A stretch of DNA of 64,000 nt from Sheuella sp. GTDB taxonomy: Bacteria > Pseudomonadota > Gammaproteobacteria > Burkholderiales > Burkholderiaceae_B. The position numbers and the translations under genes were made by a program. The stretch spans positions 1-64,000 of the forward strand of contig JAUSCY010000021.1 in assembly GCA_030650995.1 (NCBI GenBank), read 5' to 3'. Shown here in pieces: positions 29,329-38,334 of this stretch. Every line of letters begins with the position of its first letter. The first letter of the stretch is position 1. A model generated the notes under the pieces. The model made no database searches, was not told the origin of the DNA, and worked only from the letters and a program-made list of their open reading frames with translations.

Positions 29329-30300
29329 ATGAAAAACATATCGTTTCGTAACAAGCTGCTAGCGCTTACTTTATCCATTTTGAGTACGGCCAGCTTGGCG
29401 CAGGACTACCCAAGCCGCCCAATCAAACTCATCGTCCCCTTCCCTTCGGGCGGGGCAACAGATATTGTGTCGCGCGTTGTTGCACAGCAGTTAGGCAGTG
29501 AGCTTGGTCAAACCGTCATTGTCGATAATAAAGCTGGCGCTGCGGGTGTGATTGGTGCAGAAGCGGCAGCCCGCGCAGCACCGGATGGGTACACACTAGT
29601 CTTAACCACATCTAGTACACATACTATCGGACCACTGCTCAATCCCAAAATCCCGTACTCAGCAACAAAAGACTTCACACCTATTATCTATCTCGCGGCA
29701 TCTCCACAAGTTGTTGTCGTACCACTTTCGTCCCCTGCAAAGACTATGCAGGAACTTATTGATTACACGCGTAAAAATCCCAAAAAACTGAATTTTGGTT
29801 CAGCTGGTATTGGCGGTATTCCTCATCTCTCGACAGAACGATTCCTCTCGATGACAGGGTTGCAGATGACACACGTGCCCTACAAAGGTACCGCTCTGGC
29901 AATGCCTGACTTGATGGCTGGACGCCTTGATATGATGTTTGACTCGATTTCCACAGCACTTCCTCATATCAAGGATGGAAAAATACGCGCGCTCGCCGTG
30001 ACGTCACCCAAACCGACTTCCGCCGCACCTGATTTGCCACTACTGTCTCAGACCGTTCCTGGCTATGAATCACTCACATGGTTTGGTGTGTTTGGTCCTG
30101 CAGGTCTGCCAGCACCGATCGTGACCAAATTGAATGCAGCACTGAATAAAACACTCACCAGCACCACCCTGCTCGAACAACTCAGCAAACTGGGATTTGA
30201 TGCAGGTGGCGGTAGCCCTACCGATTTTGCGAATAAGCTACGTGATGAGACAGCAATGTGGAAAAAAGTGATTGAAGATGGAAAAATTACACTTGAGTAA
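29329..30300 (+). CDS. Bug family tripartite tricarboxylate transporter solute-binding protein
   Basis: A 323-residue secreted binding protein. The ATG at 29329 has a CGGAG site and gives a signal peptide ending at SLAQ. The mature protein starts DYPSRPIKLIVPFPSGGATDIVSRVVAQQL, the Bug signature, and continues with VIVDNKAGAAGVIGAEAAARAAPDGYT. No TctA/TctB membrane genes are nearby, which is normal for the expanded Bug sets of Alcaligenaceae. The ligand, probably a carboxylate, cannot be assigned. The 3' end overlaps the next small gene. Confidence 0.94.
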   Translation: MKNISFRNKLLALTLSILSTASLAQDYPSRPIKLIVPFPSGGATDIVSRVVAQQLGSELGQTVIVDNKAGAAGVIGAEAAARAAPDGYTLVLTTSSTHTIGPLLNPKIPYSATKDFTPIIYLAASPQVVVVPLSSPAKTMQELIDYTRKNPKKLNFGSAGIGGIPHLSTERFLSMTGLQMTHVPYKGTALAMPDLMAGRLDMMFDSISTALPHIKDGKIRALAVTSPKPTSAAPDLPLLSQTVPGYESLTWFGVFGPAGLPAPIVTKLNAALNKTLTSTTLLEQLSKLGFDAGGGSPTDFANKLRDETAMWKKVIEDGKITLE

Positions 30301-30583
30301 TTCAACCAAGTCGAATCTGAATTCTCCAGATGCACCAGATGAACCGGAGATTCAGACTAAGGACAATCCAGTCAGCCCTAAAAAACTGCTGCTCAGCAAA
30401 TGGACAGCAGTTACTCCGCAACATAAAGAAAAACACTTTTTAGTGACGGCCGTTGTTAACCCTGAAATACCAGGCGCCCCGATCACTGAGATCGATCTCG
30501 AGGCTGCCATGATGGGACGAACGCAGCGCATGCTATGGCGAGAATTAAAAGACGCCTCGAAGTGGAAGCGCGGCTGGGTTTAA
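30278..30583 (+). CDS. TIGR02450 family Trp-rich small protein
   Basis: A small cytoplasmic protein of about 101 residues. The conserved core is KLLLSKWTAVTPQHKEKHFLV, then MLWRELKDASKWKRGW near the end, matching the Trp-rich TIGR02450 family of unknown function. The start is placed at the ATG at 30278, inside the end of the Bug gene in another frame; TTG codons at 30272 or 30290 are possible. The N-terminal 35 residues are polar and probably disordered. Its end overlaps the convergent membrane-protein gene by 4 bases. Confidence 0.82.
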   Translation: MEKLHLSNSTKSNLNSPDAPDEPEIQTKDNPVSPKKLLLSKWTAVTPQHKEKHFLVTAVVNPEIPGAPITEIDLEAAMMGRTQRMLWRELKDASKWKRGWV

Positions 30584-31197
30584 TCAGGGGTGATTCTGTC
30601 CGGACTGATGATTTTGTTTTTAGTGCGACCCGGAAAACAGAAGCGCAAAACCAGCGCAGAAAAATAAAGAATAATGATGGTCCCTAACAGATCACCAATA
30701 AACATCGGAAGAATGCCATCCAGTGGATTTTGCATTCGATCCGAAAAATAAAAATAAAGATTATGCGGAATCACATTGCAGACAGCACCAAGCAATGCGA
30801 AAAATGAAAGCTGCCTGGGGCTCAGGCCTTCCAGATTTGCAGGTATCCTCAACCATTTTGTGCATAACGTCACAGCAACCACAGGACCCAATGCAGACAA
30901 TCCCGCAAGGAGGATTGAATTCGTTAAATTATCATTGAGCAAGGGATCACTGGTCACCACAGCGCCGATAAACAGACCGATCGCACCAACCCACTCAAAC
31001 AGCATGACAGACAGCATGCGAATCGCTGCAGGTAAAAAAATCCAGCTAATGTATTGACTGACGCCAATCGAGGCAAAAAACAAAGAGTTCAGCTGAAAAA
31101 GCGCAATCCAGACTATTGCTACAGAACAGATAATCAATAAAGAAAAAACCCACTCCACAGCTCGGGTGGTGGTGGGTTGATCTGATAGCCTATGCAT
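30580..31197 (-). CDS. Multispanning membrane protein, possibly MASE1-like
   Basis: A 205-residue protein with about six hydrophobic segments and a basic C-terminal tail. I do not recognise it securely. The pattern (FLPAAIRMLSVMLFEWVGAIGLFIGA, then a later IPHNLYFYFSD loop and GDLLGTIIILYFSALVLRF) resembles MASE1-type sensory membrane domains, but without any attached output domain. It follows a winged-helix regulator by 23 bases on the same strand, so the two may form a regulator-effector pair. Confidence 0.72.
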   Translation of the reverse strand: MHRLSDQPTTTRAVEWVFSLLIICSVAIVWIALFQLNSLFFASIGVSQYISWIFLPAAIRMLSVMLFEWVGAIGLFIGAVVTSDPLLNDNLTNSILLAGLSALGPVVAVTLCTKWLRIPANLEGLSPRQLSFFALLGAVCNVIPHNLYFYFSDRMQNPLDGILPMFIGDLLGTIIILYFSALVLRFCFPGRTKNKIISPDRITPD

Positions 31198-31220
31198 AGG
31201 TCAACAACATAAATTCATAT

Positions 31221-31577
31221 TTATTCAGCTCGCTGAGCCTGCTCCAAAGCCTGACCAATTGATGTGAAATACTGCGTGGTCAGATCAGTAGGGACAACGT
31301 ACTTGATACGGCTATCGGTCTGATCCGGGTTGAGTGCGATCATACCCTTTTTCAACAGTGTTTTAAGCCGGCGATGCGCTGTCGTTGCGGAAATCTCAGT
31401 CGAGAGACCCATTGCCTCCAGCACGCTGATTTTTTTCCCGACATGCCAAGTCGCGGCGAGCTGATTAAGCAAGCGCTCCTCAACCGGGTCTAGATTAGGA
31501 AACGTCGGAATCTGGCGAACAGCATTGATCAGGTTTAAAAACCTGAGATACATTAAGGAGTGTTTTGAACTAGTCAT
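31221..31577 (-). CDS. Winged-helix transcriptional regulator, MarR-like
   Basis: A DNA-binding protein of about 118 residues, taking MTSSKHSLMYLRF as the start. The helix-turn-helix is seen in VEERLLNQLAATWHVGKKISVLEAMGL and ISATTAHRRLKTLLKKGMIAL, followed by a wing with DSRIKYVVPT. It is short for MarR (about 140-150), with little dimerisation sequence at the ends. It lies just upstream of the membrane protein gene. Its target is probably its own promoter region (31578-31700), which is AT-rich. Confidence 0.8.
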   Translation of the reverse strand: MTSSKHSLMYLRFLNLINAVRQIPTFPNLDPVEERLLNQLAATWHVGKKISVLEAMGLSTEISATTAHRRLKTLLKKGMIALNPDQTDSRIKYVVPTDLTTQYFTSIGQALEQAQRAE

Positions 31578-31706
31578 ATTTGTAATGATAAAGTAAACCC
31601 AATGGAGTACAAACAATTTTCAAATAAATTACCAAATGGTAAGAAAAATGTTTTACGGAAATGATAAAAAAACAACTGGCTAAATTAATCTGTAGAAAGA
31701 GTCTTT

Positions 31707-31748
31707 AAAAAACCGAAAGGGGTTACAGATTGAAATCTGTAACCCCTT
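31707..31748 (-). terminator. Rho-independent terminator of the tRNA-Arg gene
   Basis: The stem AAGGGGTTACAGA / TCTGTAACCCCTT (13 bp within 31717-31748) is followed, reading the minus strand, by TTCGG and a run of T. It starts about 9 bases after the encoded CCA end of the tRNA. Confidence 0.88.
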
Positions 31749-31756
31749 GGTATTTC

Positions 31757-31833
31757 TGGTGCGCCCGGCAGGATTCGAACCTACGACCCCCTGGTTCGTA
31801 GCCAGGTACTCTATCCAGCTGAGCTACGGGCGC
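31757..31833 (-). tRNA. tRNA-Arg (anticodon ACG)
   Basis: On the minus strand the 77 bases fold as a complete cloverleaf: acceptor stem GCGCCCG/CGGGCGC, D arm with AGCTGGATA loop, anticodon stem CCTGG/CCAGG with loop CTACGAA (anticodon ACG, read as ICG after deamination), T arm GTAGG-TTCGAAT-CCTGC, and an encoded CCA end. The gene is intact. Its flanks show no integrase gene or duplicated tRNA end. Confidence 0.97.
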
Positions 31834-31904
31834 TACGAAGAACGAAAGTATAGCAGCTTTTTAATTTACGTTCAAAAGACGCTAGCAACAATCCTCTATA
31901 AGAC

Positions 31905-32900
31905 TCAGCCAGAGATCTTGGGGAGATTTGCAGCCTTAATCGCACGTCCCATCTCGATGTAGCCCTTTTCCAGAATTTCCAGGTAGGCTTTACCCGTCAG
32001 TGCAGCGGGATCTACTCCCAGTTGATTCAGCCTGGCCGTCAAAGCGGGATCCTGCATAGCTTTGAGCACAGCGTTTTGCAGGATGGCAACGGAGCCTGGG
32101 GCGGTTCCTTTTGGAACAGCCAGACCAAGCCACGAGTCAATTTCCACATCAAAGCCCTGCTCCTTCATCGTTAGAACATCCGGGTACTCAGGCCAGCGCA
32201 TAGGGCTCGCTGAAGCGAGCATTCTGAGCTTGCCACTCTGGATATGAGGAATCACATCAGAGGGATTCTGTACGATCACGCTCACATTGCCACTCAACAG
32301 CGCAGTGACAGTTTCTGCACCAGACTTATAAGAGATCTGTTCAAATTTCCCTCCCGTCAGGCGACCCAACTCAAGCACGGCCAGGTTATTAGGCGCAGAG
32401 GTCGTTCCAAAAAACAAACCTTTACCTTCTTTCGCTGCTTTAACCAGATCTGCGACATTTTTATAGGGTGAGTCTGCTGCAACAACCATTCCATATCGAA
32501 AACGACCATAACCCGCTACAAATTCAAAATCCTTGATGGTGTAAGTCAAGTCCATCAGATGAGGCATGATCGCAACAGTTGAATAGGTCACTACCCCAAC
32601 CTGATACCCATCTGGCTTTTGACGCGCGATATATGCAGGAGTCAACGTACCCAGGGCACCAGGTTTATTTTGTATAACAACTGGTTTACCAAGTACTTTT
32701 TCCATGCCCTGGCCGAGTGCGCGCGTAGCGACGTCTGTATTACCTCCAGCGCCATAATTCACAATCAGATTAATTTCATGATCAGGAAATGCCTGTGCAC
32801 GAGCAGGTCGATCGACACATAGCGATGCCGCTGACAACACAACTGCCGAACACACGACGCCTAAAGATGTAGCTATTTTTTGTTTGAATATTATTTTCAT
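31905..32900 (-). CDS. Bug family solute-binding protein of the TPP/SDR operon
   Basis: A 331-residue secreted binding protein with a signal peptide ending near ARAQA. The mature part starts FPDHEINLIVNYGAGGNTDVATRALGQGMEKVLGKPVVIQNKPG, the Bug pattern. AGGAG precedes the start. It is the third gene of a minus-strand operon after a TPP enzyme and an SDR dehydrogenase, so it probably captures the substrate or a precursor of that pathway. Bug ligands are usually carboxylates. It is distant in sequence from the Bug protein at 29329-30300. Confidence 0.92.
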   Translation of the reverse strand: MKIIFKQKIATSLGVVCSAVVLSAASLCVDRPARAQAFPDHEINLIVNYGAGGNTDVATRALGQGMEKVLGKPVVIQNKPGALGTLTPAYIARQKPDGYQVGVVTYSTVAIMPHLMDLTYTIKDFEFVAGYGRFRYGMVVAADSPYKNVADLVKAAKEGKGLFFGTTSAPNNLAVLELGRLTGGKFEQISYKSGAETVTALLSGNVSVIVQNPSDVIPHIQSGKLRMLASASPMRWPEYPDVLTMKEQGFDVEIDSWLGLAVPKGTAPGSVAILQNAVLKAMQDPALTARLNQLGVDPAALTGKAYLEILEKGYIEMGRAIKAANLPKISG

Positions 32901-32930
32901 TTTGTCTCCTTGCTTGTATCCACACCCCGA

Positions 32931-33677
32931 TTACGACATGAAAAATCCACCATTAATGTCGATCGTGGCACCGTTTATAAATCCACTCGTATCAGCACAC
33001 AGGAATGCAATAGCAGCACCCACCTCTTCTGGAGTACCCAGTCTGCCTACCGGAATTTGCTCGGCATAACGCCGGTTAACTTCCTCACCCGCCTGCATCG
33101 CCATGTCTGTCAAGATTCTGCCCGGAGCGACACAATTCGCAGTAATGCCGTGCGGCCCCATTTCTGAAGCAATCGCTCTGGTAAGTCCTAACAAACCCGC
33201 TTTTGAGGCCATATAGCTTGGGCCTGCTACAACCGACTTTGATCGCCCGGCGAGAGAAGACACGCTCACAATCCGACCAAAACCTTGTGCTTGCATGGCA
33301 GGGATAAATAATTGACTGATACGCATGATCGAGGTCAGATTGACGTTGAGTACATTGAGCCATTCTTCAACGGTCAGATCCAGAATGCCACTTGATCGTC
33401 CATCTGCCCGCTTGGGCGAGATCCCTGCGTTATTCACCAGAATGCTCACAACCCCGTGCAAAGCTTCTGTTTGCTCCCGCACACGCGTCATGAAACCCAT
33501 ATCTGTGACATCGCCTCTGAAACACAGGGCATCCTGATCCGACAGCCCGAGCTTGTCAATATCGATCGGTTTACTGTCAATCAACACCACAAACCTATCG
33601 TCAGCGATCAGTTTTTTTGCGGTCGCCAGGCCAATACCCTTGCCAGCACCTGTGACAAGTGCAATTTTTCTGCTCAC
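32931..33677 (-). CDS. SDR family NAD(P)-dependent oxidoreductase
   Basis: A classical short-chain dehydrogenase of about 248 residues, similar to 3-oxoacyl-ACP reductases. Visible are the cofactor loop TGAGKGIG, NNAGIS, the catalytic Ser in VSSLAG and YMASK (Tyr and Lys), and the C-terminal INGATIDINGGF. The start is set at GTG 33677, which has GAGG seven bases upstream; a TTG at 33683 lies too close to that site. It begins 2 bases after the TPP enzyme stop, so translation is coupled. Confidence 0.92.
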   Translation of the reverse strand: MSRKIALVTGAGKGIGLATAKKLIADDRFVVLIDSKPIDIDKLGLSDQDALCFRGDVTDMGFMTRVREQTEALHGVVSILVNNAGISPKRADGRSSGILDLTVEEWLNVLNVNLTSIMRISQLFIPAMQAQGFGRIVSVSSLAGRSKSVVAGPSYMASKAGLLGLTRAIASEMGPHGITANCVAPGRILTDMAMQAGEEVNRRYAEQIPVGRLGTPEEVGAAIAFLCADTSGFINGATIDINGGFFMS

Positions 33678-33679
33678 GA

Positions 33680-35419
33680 TCAAGCCTCAGCTGTATAAAA
33701 AGTAATTGGTGGAAAAGCGTTCTGATCAGTAATAACCTCGATGAGCGTAGTCACATCGCCGAGACGCGCCGCATCCAGTGCAAGACCCAGCTCGGCAGGA
33801 TCACTCACTCGCACGCCTGCACAGCCACAGCTGCGAGCGATGGCCGCGTGATCCACCGGATAGAAATCAACAGCTGATGTATGCGCACCAAACTTCACAT
33901 TTTCAGCGTGTTTTTGATAACCCAGGATGCCATTGTTGAGCAAAATCAAAGTGACCTTGATCCCCATTCGTCGGGCAGTTTCGAGCTCAGACCAGACATG
34001 ACCAAAGCCCCCATCACCCACCAGACAAAACACTTCAGCGTCAGGCTTGGCCACTTTGGCACCAAGCGCCATGGGAAATCCCCAGCCCAGACCGGCCAAG
34101 CCACGCGGTGTAATAAAGCGCATACCGCTTTTAAGAGAGGTCAGGCAATTTGCAATCCAGATTGAGGAGTAGCTTGCGTCCGCTACAACGATCGCATCCG
34201 GAGTTAATCGTTGCTGCAGCTCATGCATGATGCGCTCAGGCCGAACGGGTTGCTGTTCAGACAGCCTGACAGGTGCGGACTCTTTCATATAGCTTTCTCT
34301 CGCCGCCTGAATAGATGACTCAAGCAATGCGCGTTGCGCCTGACGTTTTGAGAGATCGCATTGTGCGAGCGCTTGCGCTAATGCCTCAAGCGTAAGTCTT
34401 GCATCCCCAACTAATCTGGTTGACTCATAATTACGGCCAATCTCGGTACCATCAATGTCGATATGAATGAAGTGGGCATTTTTTGGATAAAGTTGCCAGG
34501 AGTCCGTACCATTCTGATTGGTACGATTGCCAACCAGCAATACAACATCAGCCTCTGAGACGAGTTTGCGTTGATAGCGTGAGGAGCTGTTTGGCCCCAT
34601 GAAATATCCCACAACCCCTACCGCCAGAGGATGCCGTTCGTCGACACAACCCTTGCCCATGACAGTAGTTGCGACTGGCAAATGCGCAAGATCCATTAAT
34701 GTGGTCAAGGCATGCGCAGCATGCGAAAGATGAACACCTCCGCCCGCGATCACAATCGGTCGGTCCGCTCGCGCAAGTATCTGCGCCACCTCGTTAATCT
34801 TGCCCGAGGGAGGAACTGCAGGGTCCAAGGGATAATGTCCCAGATTCGCAGTCCGGGTATGCGCCACAGCGGGCTCAACAAGTAAATCACTGGGCAGCAA
34901 CAAGGCAACCGGTCCGGGTCGTCCTGAACAGGCCATGGCGAAAGCCTGATCAATATAGTCATCGATTCGGCTGGCATCGCCCACGCGCTGGACCCATTTA
35001 GTCACCGGACTAAATAACCCGATGTGATCCAGGTCTTGAAAAGCATTCTTATCGGTTTGTAATCGACTGACATCCTGCACCAGTGCAATCAAGGGAATCG
35101 AGGCTTTAAGAGCTTCGGCAAGAGGAGCCACCAGTAATGCCGCAGCCGGACCATTTTGTGCCGTCACAATCGCGGGTCTGCCTGATACCCGGGCATAGGC
35201 ATCCGCCATATAGCCGCCGGCATTTTCCGTACGATAGGCAATTTGTTTGATCCCGGCCTGCTCTGCAGCCAGGTGCAACATCGAAGGAAGGCTCTGCCCG
35301 AATGTCACCTCAACACCGTGACGTTGGAGCGCACGAACGATTGCATGCGAAACAGTATTGTGAAGGCTCAAACCAGACACAGTTAAGGGTTTGAGAGAAT
35401 TACCAGGTAATGAAGTCAT
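33680..35419 (-). CDS. Thiamine-diphosphate enzyme, acetolactate synthase-like
   Basis: A 579-residue ThDP enzyme with three domains. The N-terminal PYR domain has the catalytic glutamate (Glu65 in RTENAGGYMADAYARVSGRP), the central domain has FSPVTKW and the PLAVG-type core, and the C-terminal PP domain has the GDGGFGHVWSELETA...LLNNG metal/ThDP motif. It resembles acetolactate synthase, but no small subunit is present and the neighbours are an SDR dehydrogenase and a Bug importer. A catabolic lyase or carboligase acting on an imported 2-ketoacid or its precursor is more likely than branched-chain biosynthesis. Exact reaction unknown. Confidence 0.9.
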   Translation of the reverse strand: MTSLPGNSLKPLTVSGLSLHNTVSHAIVRALQRHGVEVTFGQSLPSMLHLAAEQAGIKQIAYRTENAGGYMADAYARVSGRPAIVTAQNGPAAALLVAPLAEALKASIPLIALVQDVSRLQTDKNAFQDLDHIGLFSPVTKWVQRVGDASRIDDYIDQAFAMACSGRPGPVALLLPSDLLVEPAVAHTRTANLGHYPLDPAVPPSGKINEVAQILARADRPIVIAGGGVHLSHAAHALTTLMDLAHLPVATTVMGKGCVDERHPLAVGVVGYFMGPNSSSRYQRKLVSEADVVLLVGNRTNQNGTDSWQLYPKNAHFIHIDIDGTEIGRNYESTRLVGDARLTLEALAQALAQCDLSKRQAQRALLESSIQAARESYMKESAPVRLSEQQPVRPERIMHELQQRLTPDAIVVADASYSSIWIANCLTSLKSGMRFITPRGLAGLGWGFPMALGAKVAKPDAEVFCLVGDGGFGHVWSELETARRMGIKVTLILLNNGILGYQKHAENVKFGAHTSAVDFYPVDHAAIARSCGCAGVRVSDPAELGLALDAARLGDVTTLIEVITDQNAFPPITFYTAEA

Positions 35420-35438
35420 TATTGTCTCGAATCATGCT

Positions 35439-35460
35439 TATAAATGTTTTTTCATTTATA
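35439..35460. promoter_or_regulatory. Inverted repeat upstream of the TPP enzyme operon
   Basis: TATAAATG (35439-35446) and CATTTATA (35453-35460) are perfect 8-bp inverted arms around TTTTTT, located in the 56-base gap between the glycosyltransferase stop and the TPP gene start. It may be an operator for this operon. No regulator gene is adjacent. Confidence 0.42.
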
Positions 35461-35475
35461 CGTCATTTTGAGACT

Positions 35476-36408
35476 TCATTGGAGAACTTTTAAACACGCC
35501 GACAACACATCCTCTGGTTTCACGTGTTTAATTTCTGTCGAACCGTCTGACGGCAGTACATCCGCCGAATGCTTACGCGTCCAGAACCACTCCCGATTCA
35601 GTTCGTGAAATACGCCGACATAAGGCACGCCCGAAAACTGTGCAAGGTGTGAAGGGCCGCAATCATTCGCAACCACCAATCGTGCTTGTAAAACAGCAGA
35701 TGCGATCTCTGGCAAAGGCCGTGTCATCAAAAATTTGAAATCAGCGCGCCCAAGCGAGAGCAGCCACTCGTATTCCTTTGCTTCATCAGGTCCCAGCACA
35801 AAACAAAAACTTGCTCCGGATCTGAGAGAGGGCTTGAGCAAATCAGCGAGCTGCACAAATGCCTCAACTGGCCAGCGTTTATATTCTCCCGCTCCGCCCC
35901 CAGGCATCAGCACTACCTCAGCAGGCTCTGGCGGATTGACACCACATTGCGCAGCAATCGCAACCACACAATCGTGCGCAGAGCGTTCCGGATCAAACTG
36001 TTTAAAGGCAGCCAACACTTTCATGTTGCCAAGCCCCATATATTCAGCAAAATCTTTTCGATGCGAATGCGTCCAGATAAAGTCTGTGATGCGCTTATTC
36101 TTGAACCCCAAACGGTATTTGGGTCTTTTTAATAACGCGGCAGCACCATACTTATCGCTTGCGAAATGCAAAACAATCATCAAATCATCGCTGCTATGCA
36201 AGGCACGATATACGGCACCAAATCGATCGGCCTGCACGAATTCGTCAACCCACGGCAAAGACAAGTAATGTTTGCCCACATTATCTTGTGCCACGACGCG
36301 CAAATGGCAATCTGGCCAGAACTGCTTGATTTGGTAGAGCAGCGGATAGGAGACAATTTGCGTCCCCAGAAACTGCATGCTACGAATGAAAACGACGACT
36401 TCTTTCAT
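35476..36408 (-). CDS. Glycosyltransferase family 9 (heptosyltransferase-like)
   Basis: A 310-residue GT-B fold enzyme of the lipopolysaccharide heptosyltransferase family. The N-terminal IRSMQFLGTQIVSYPLLYQIKQFWP replaces the usual GDV/GD-type nucleotide loop. The C-terminal half shows VLMPGGGAGEYKRWPVEAFVQLADLL and VANDCGPSHLAQFSGVPYVGVF, the donor-binding GPSHLA motif. It probably adds a sugar to the LPS core or another surface glycan. No other LPS genes are adjacent; it stands alone between feoB and the TPP operon. Confidence 0.88.
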   Translation of the reverse strand: MKEVVVFIRSMQFLGTQIVSYPLLYQIKQFWPDCHLRVVAQDNVGKHYLSLPWVDEFVQADRFGAVYRALHSSDDLMIVLHFASDKYGAAALLKRPKYRLGFKNKRITDFIWTHSHRKDFAEYMGLGNMKVLAAFKQFDPERSAHDCVVAIAAQCGVNPPEPAEVVLMPGGGAGEYKRWPVEAFVQLADLLKPSLRSGASFCFVLGPDEAKEYEWLLSLGRADFKFLMTRPLPEIASAVLQARLVVANDCGPSHLAQFSGVPYVGVFHELNREWFWTRKHSADVLPSDGSTEIKHVKPEDVLSACLKVLQ

Positions 36409-36447
36409 AAAGAATCAGGCATTACGATGTGTACAAGAGCTGACAGC

Positions 36448-38334
36448 TTACAACAGAGCGAGTGCGCAACGATACGTCAGAAAAGAGGCTAGATAAGCCA
36501 GACCAAAAAGATACGTCAGACTGATCAGAGGGATACGCCAACCACCGCTTTCGCGTTTAATGGTGGCGATGGTGGACAAGCACTGAGGAGCGAAAACAAA
36601 CCATGCTAATAAAGACAGCGCGGTGGGAAGACTCCACTGCTGCGCAAGTACCGGTCCAAGCGTCTCTGCGGCAGCGGGGCCGGTTGCCGACAGGGCGTAA
36701 ACCGTACCCAGAGCACTGATCACAACCTCGCGGGCAGCCATACCGGGAATCAACGCAATGGATATTTGCCAGTTAAAACCAATAGGTGCAAGCACAACCG
36801 AAAGCGCCTTGCCAATCATCCCTGCGAAACTGTATTCAATTGCAACGCCGGTTGCACCCTCTGGTGCACCCGGGAAACTCGCCAGAAACCACAGCGAGAT
36901 CGTCAGGATCAGGACGACTCCACCGACCCGCCGTAAAAACATCCTCGCACGTTGCCATAACCCGAGTGCGATATTTCGAACTTGTGGCCAGCGATAAGTC
37001 GGCAGCTCCATCATAAGCGGTCGAACTTGACGACCAGCTGCCGTGAGACGCTTGAGCACCCGGGCTACTAGCATGGCGCCCATAATTCCAGCGAGATAAA
37101 GGGTAAACATCACAACACCCTGCAATTCGAGACCGGGACCAATTGTGCGCTGTGGAATGAATGCAGCGATCAGCAAAGCATAAACAGGCAGTCTTGCAGA
37201 GCAGGTCATCAGTGGTGCAATCAACATCGTCACCATGCGATCACGTGCACTAGGTATTGTGCGTATCGCGATAATGCCAGGTATTGCGCACGCAAAACTT
37301 GAAAGCAATGGAATGAAAGAGCGACCTGACAGCCCAACCGAGCCCATCAAGCGATCGAGCAGGTAAGCCGCGCGTGGCAAGTACCCCGACTCTTCAAGCA
37401 CAAGAATAAAACCAAAGAGAATCAGAATCTGGGGTAGGAACACAACTACAGCCCCTGCTCCCGCAATGACGCCATCCACAATCAAACTGCGTATCCAGTT
37501 ATCTGGCAAATAATCCGTCACGACGCCTGACAACAAGATCGTGGCGTCCTTGATCCACTCCATGGGAGCGACAGCCCAGCTGAACATAGCCTGGAATATC
37601 ACAAACAGCAAAACGATCAGAAATAATGGTCCAATCACCGGATGCAGCAATATGCGGTCGATGCGCTCACTTTTTAAATCCGGTGTCACGTGATCGAGAT
37701 CAATACGCTGAAGGATTTGTTGAACGCGCTCGTGATCAAGCTGTATGAGCGGCTGCTCAGTATCGACGGCAGCAAGCGGGTCGATGTGATGCTGCCAGAT
37801 ATCCGAACGATCAAACAACTCACGCAGCGCATCGTCTCCATTAGCAACCACTGCGACAGTCGAGACGACGGGGACCCCGAGCTCACGCGACAAAGCAGAC
37901 TCATCGACATGAATACCTCTGGCTCGCGCTTCGTCTGACATATTGAGCGCGACAACAAAAGGGATATTGAGTCGTTGCACCGCAAGTACCAGACGAAGGC
38001 TGCGCCTCAGATTGGTAGCGTCTACGACACAAACCACTAAATCCGGTCGCTTTTCGCCCTTCGCGCGTCCGGCCAGCACATCACATGTCACCCGCTCATC
38101 CAAAGATCTAGGGTAAAGACTATAAGTACCTGGTAAATCCAGAATGCGAAGCGTTTTACCAGCAGGAGAGGTTAGCCGCCCTTCTTTGCGCTCTACCGTT
38201 ACGCCGGCATAATTAGCGACTTTCTGGCGACTACCCGTTAGTCGGTTAAATAGTGCTGTCTTGCCACAGTTTGGATTACCCACCAAAGCCACGAGTGGAC
38301 CTGTCGGATGCAAATAAATACGCGACTCAGTCAT
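36448..38334 (-). CDS. feoB: Ferrous iron transport protein B
   Basis: FeoB (628 residues from MTESRIYLHP) imports Fe2+ across the inner membrane. The N-terminal G domain has G1 GNPNCGKTALF, the G3 segment DLPGTYSLYP and G4-type NMSDEA. It is followed by a helical domain and the membrane part with two Gate motifs, including a cysteine in SFACAIPGI and in the MTCSARLP segment. At 628 residues it is shorter than E. coli FeoB (773). The start at 38334 is chosen because the conserved domain begins just after it and it overlaps the end of feoA. Confidence 0.96.
   Translation of the reverse strand: MTESRIYLHPTGPLVALVGNPNCGKTALFNRLTGSRQKVANYAGVTVERKEGRLTSPAGKTLRILDLPGTYSLYPRSLDERVTCDVLAGRAKGEKRPDLVVCVVDATNLRRSLRLVLAVQRLNIPFVVALNMSDEARARGIHVDESALSRELGVPVVSTVAVVANGDDALRELFDRSDIWQHHIDPLAAVDTEQPLIQLDHERVQQILQRIDLDHVTPDLKSERIDRILLHPVIGPLFLIVLLFVIFQAMFSWAVAPMEWIKDATILLSGVVTDYLPDNWIRSLIVDGVIAGAGAVVVFLPQILILFGFILVLEESGYLPRAAYLLDRLMGSVGLSGRSFIPLLSSFACAIPGIIAIRTIPSARDRMVTMLIAPLMTCSARLPVYALLIAAFIPQRTIGPGLELQGVVMFTLYLAGIMGAMLVARVLKRLTAAGRQVRPLMMELPTYRWPQVRNIALGLWQRARMFLRRVGGVVLILTISLWFLASFPGAPEGATGVAIEYSFAGMIGKALSVVLAPIGFNWQISIALIPGMAAREVVISALGTVYALSATGPAAAETLGPVLAQQWSLPTALSLLAWFVFAPQCLSTIATIKRESGGWRIPLISLTYLFGLAYLASFLTYRCALALL

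Noticed and set aside
31700-31905. An integration hotspot at tRNA-Arg
   Set aside because: No integrase, no direct repeat of the tRNA end and no change of coding style is visible on either side.
31747-31962. A 71-codon frame reading across the tRNA-Arg gene
   Set aside because: The tRNA cloverleaf and terminator account for the sequence.
35735-36268. A 177-codon frame antisense to the glycosyltransferase
   Set aside because: No motifs; the family-9 glycosyltransferase on the minus strand explains the region.
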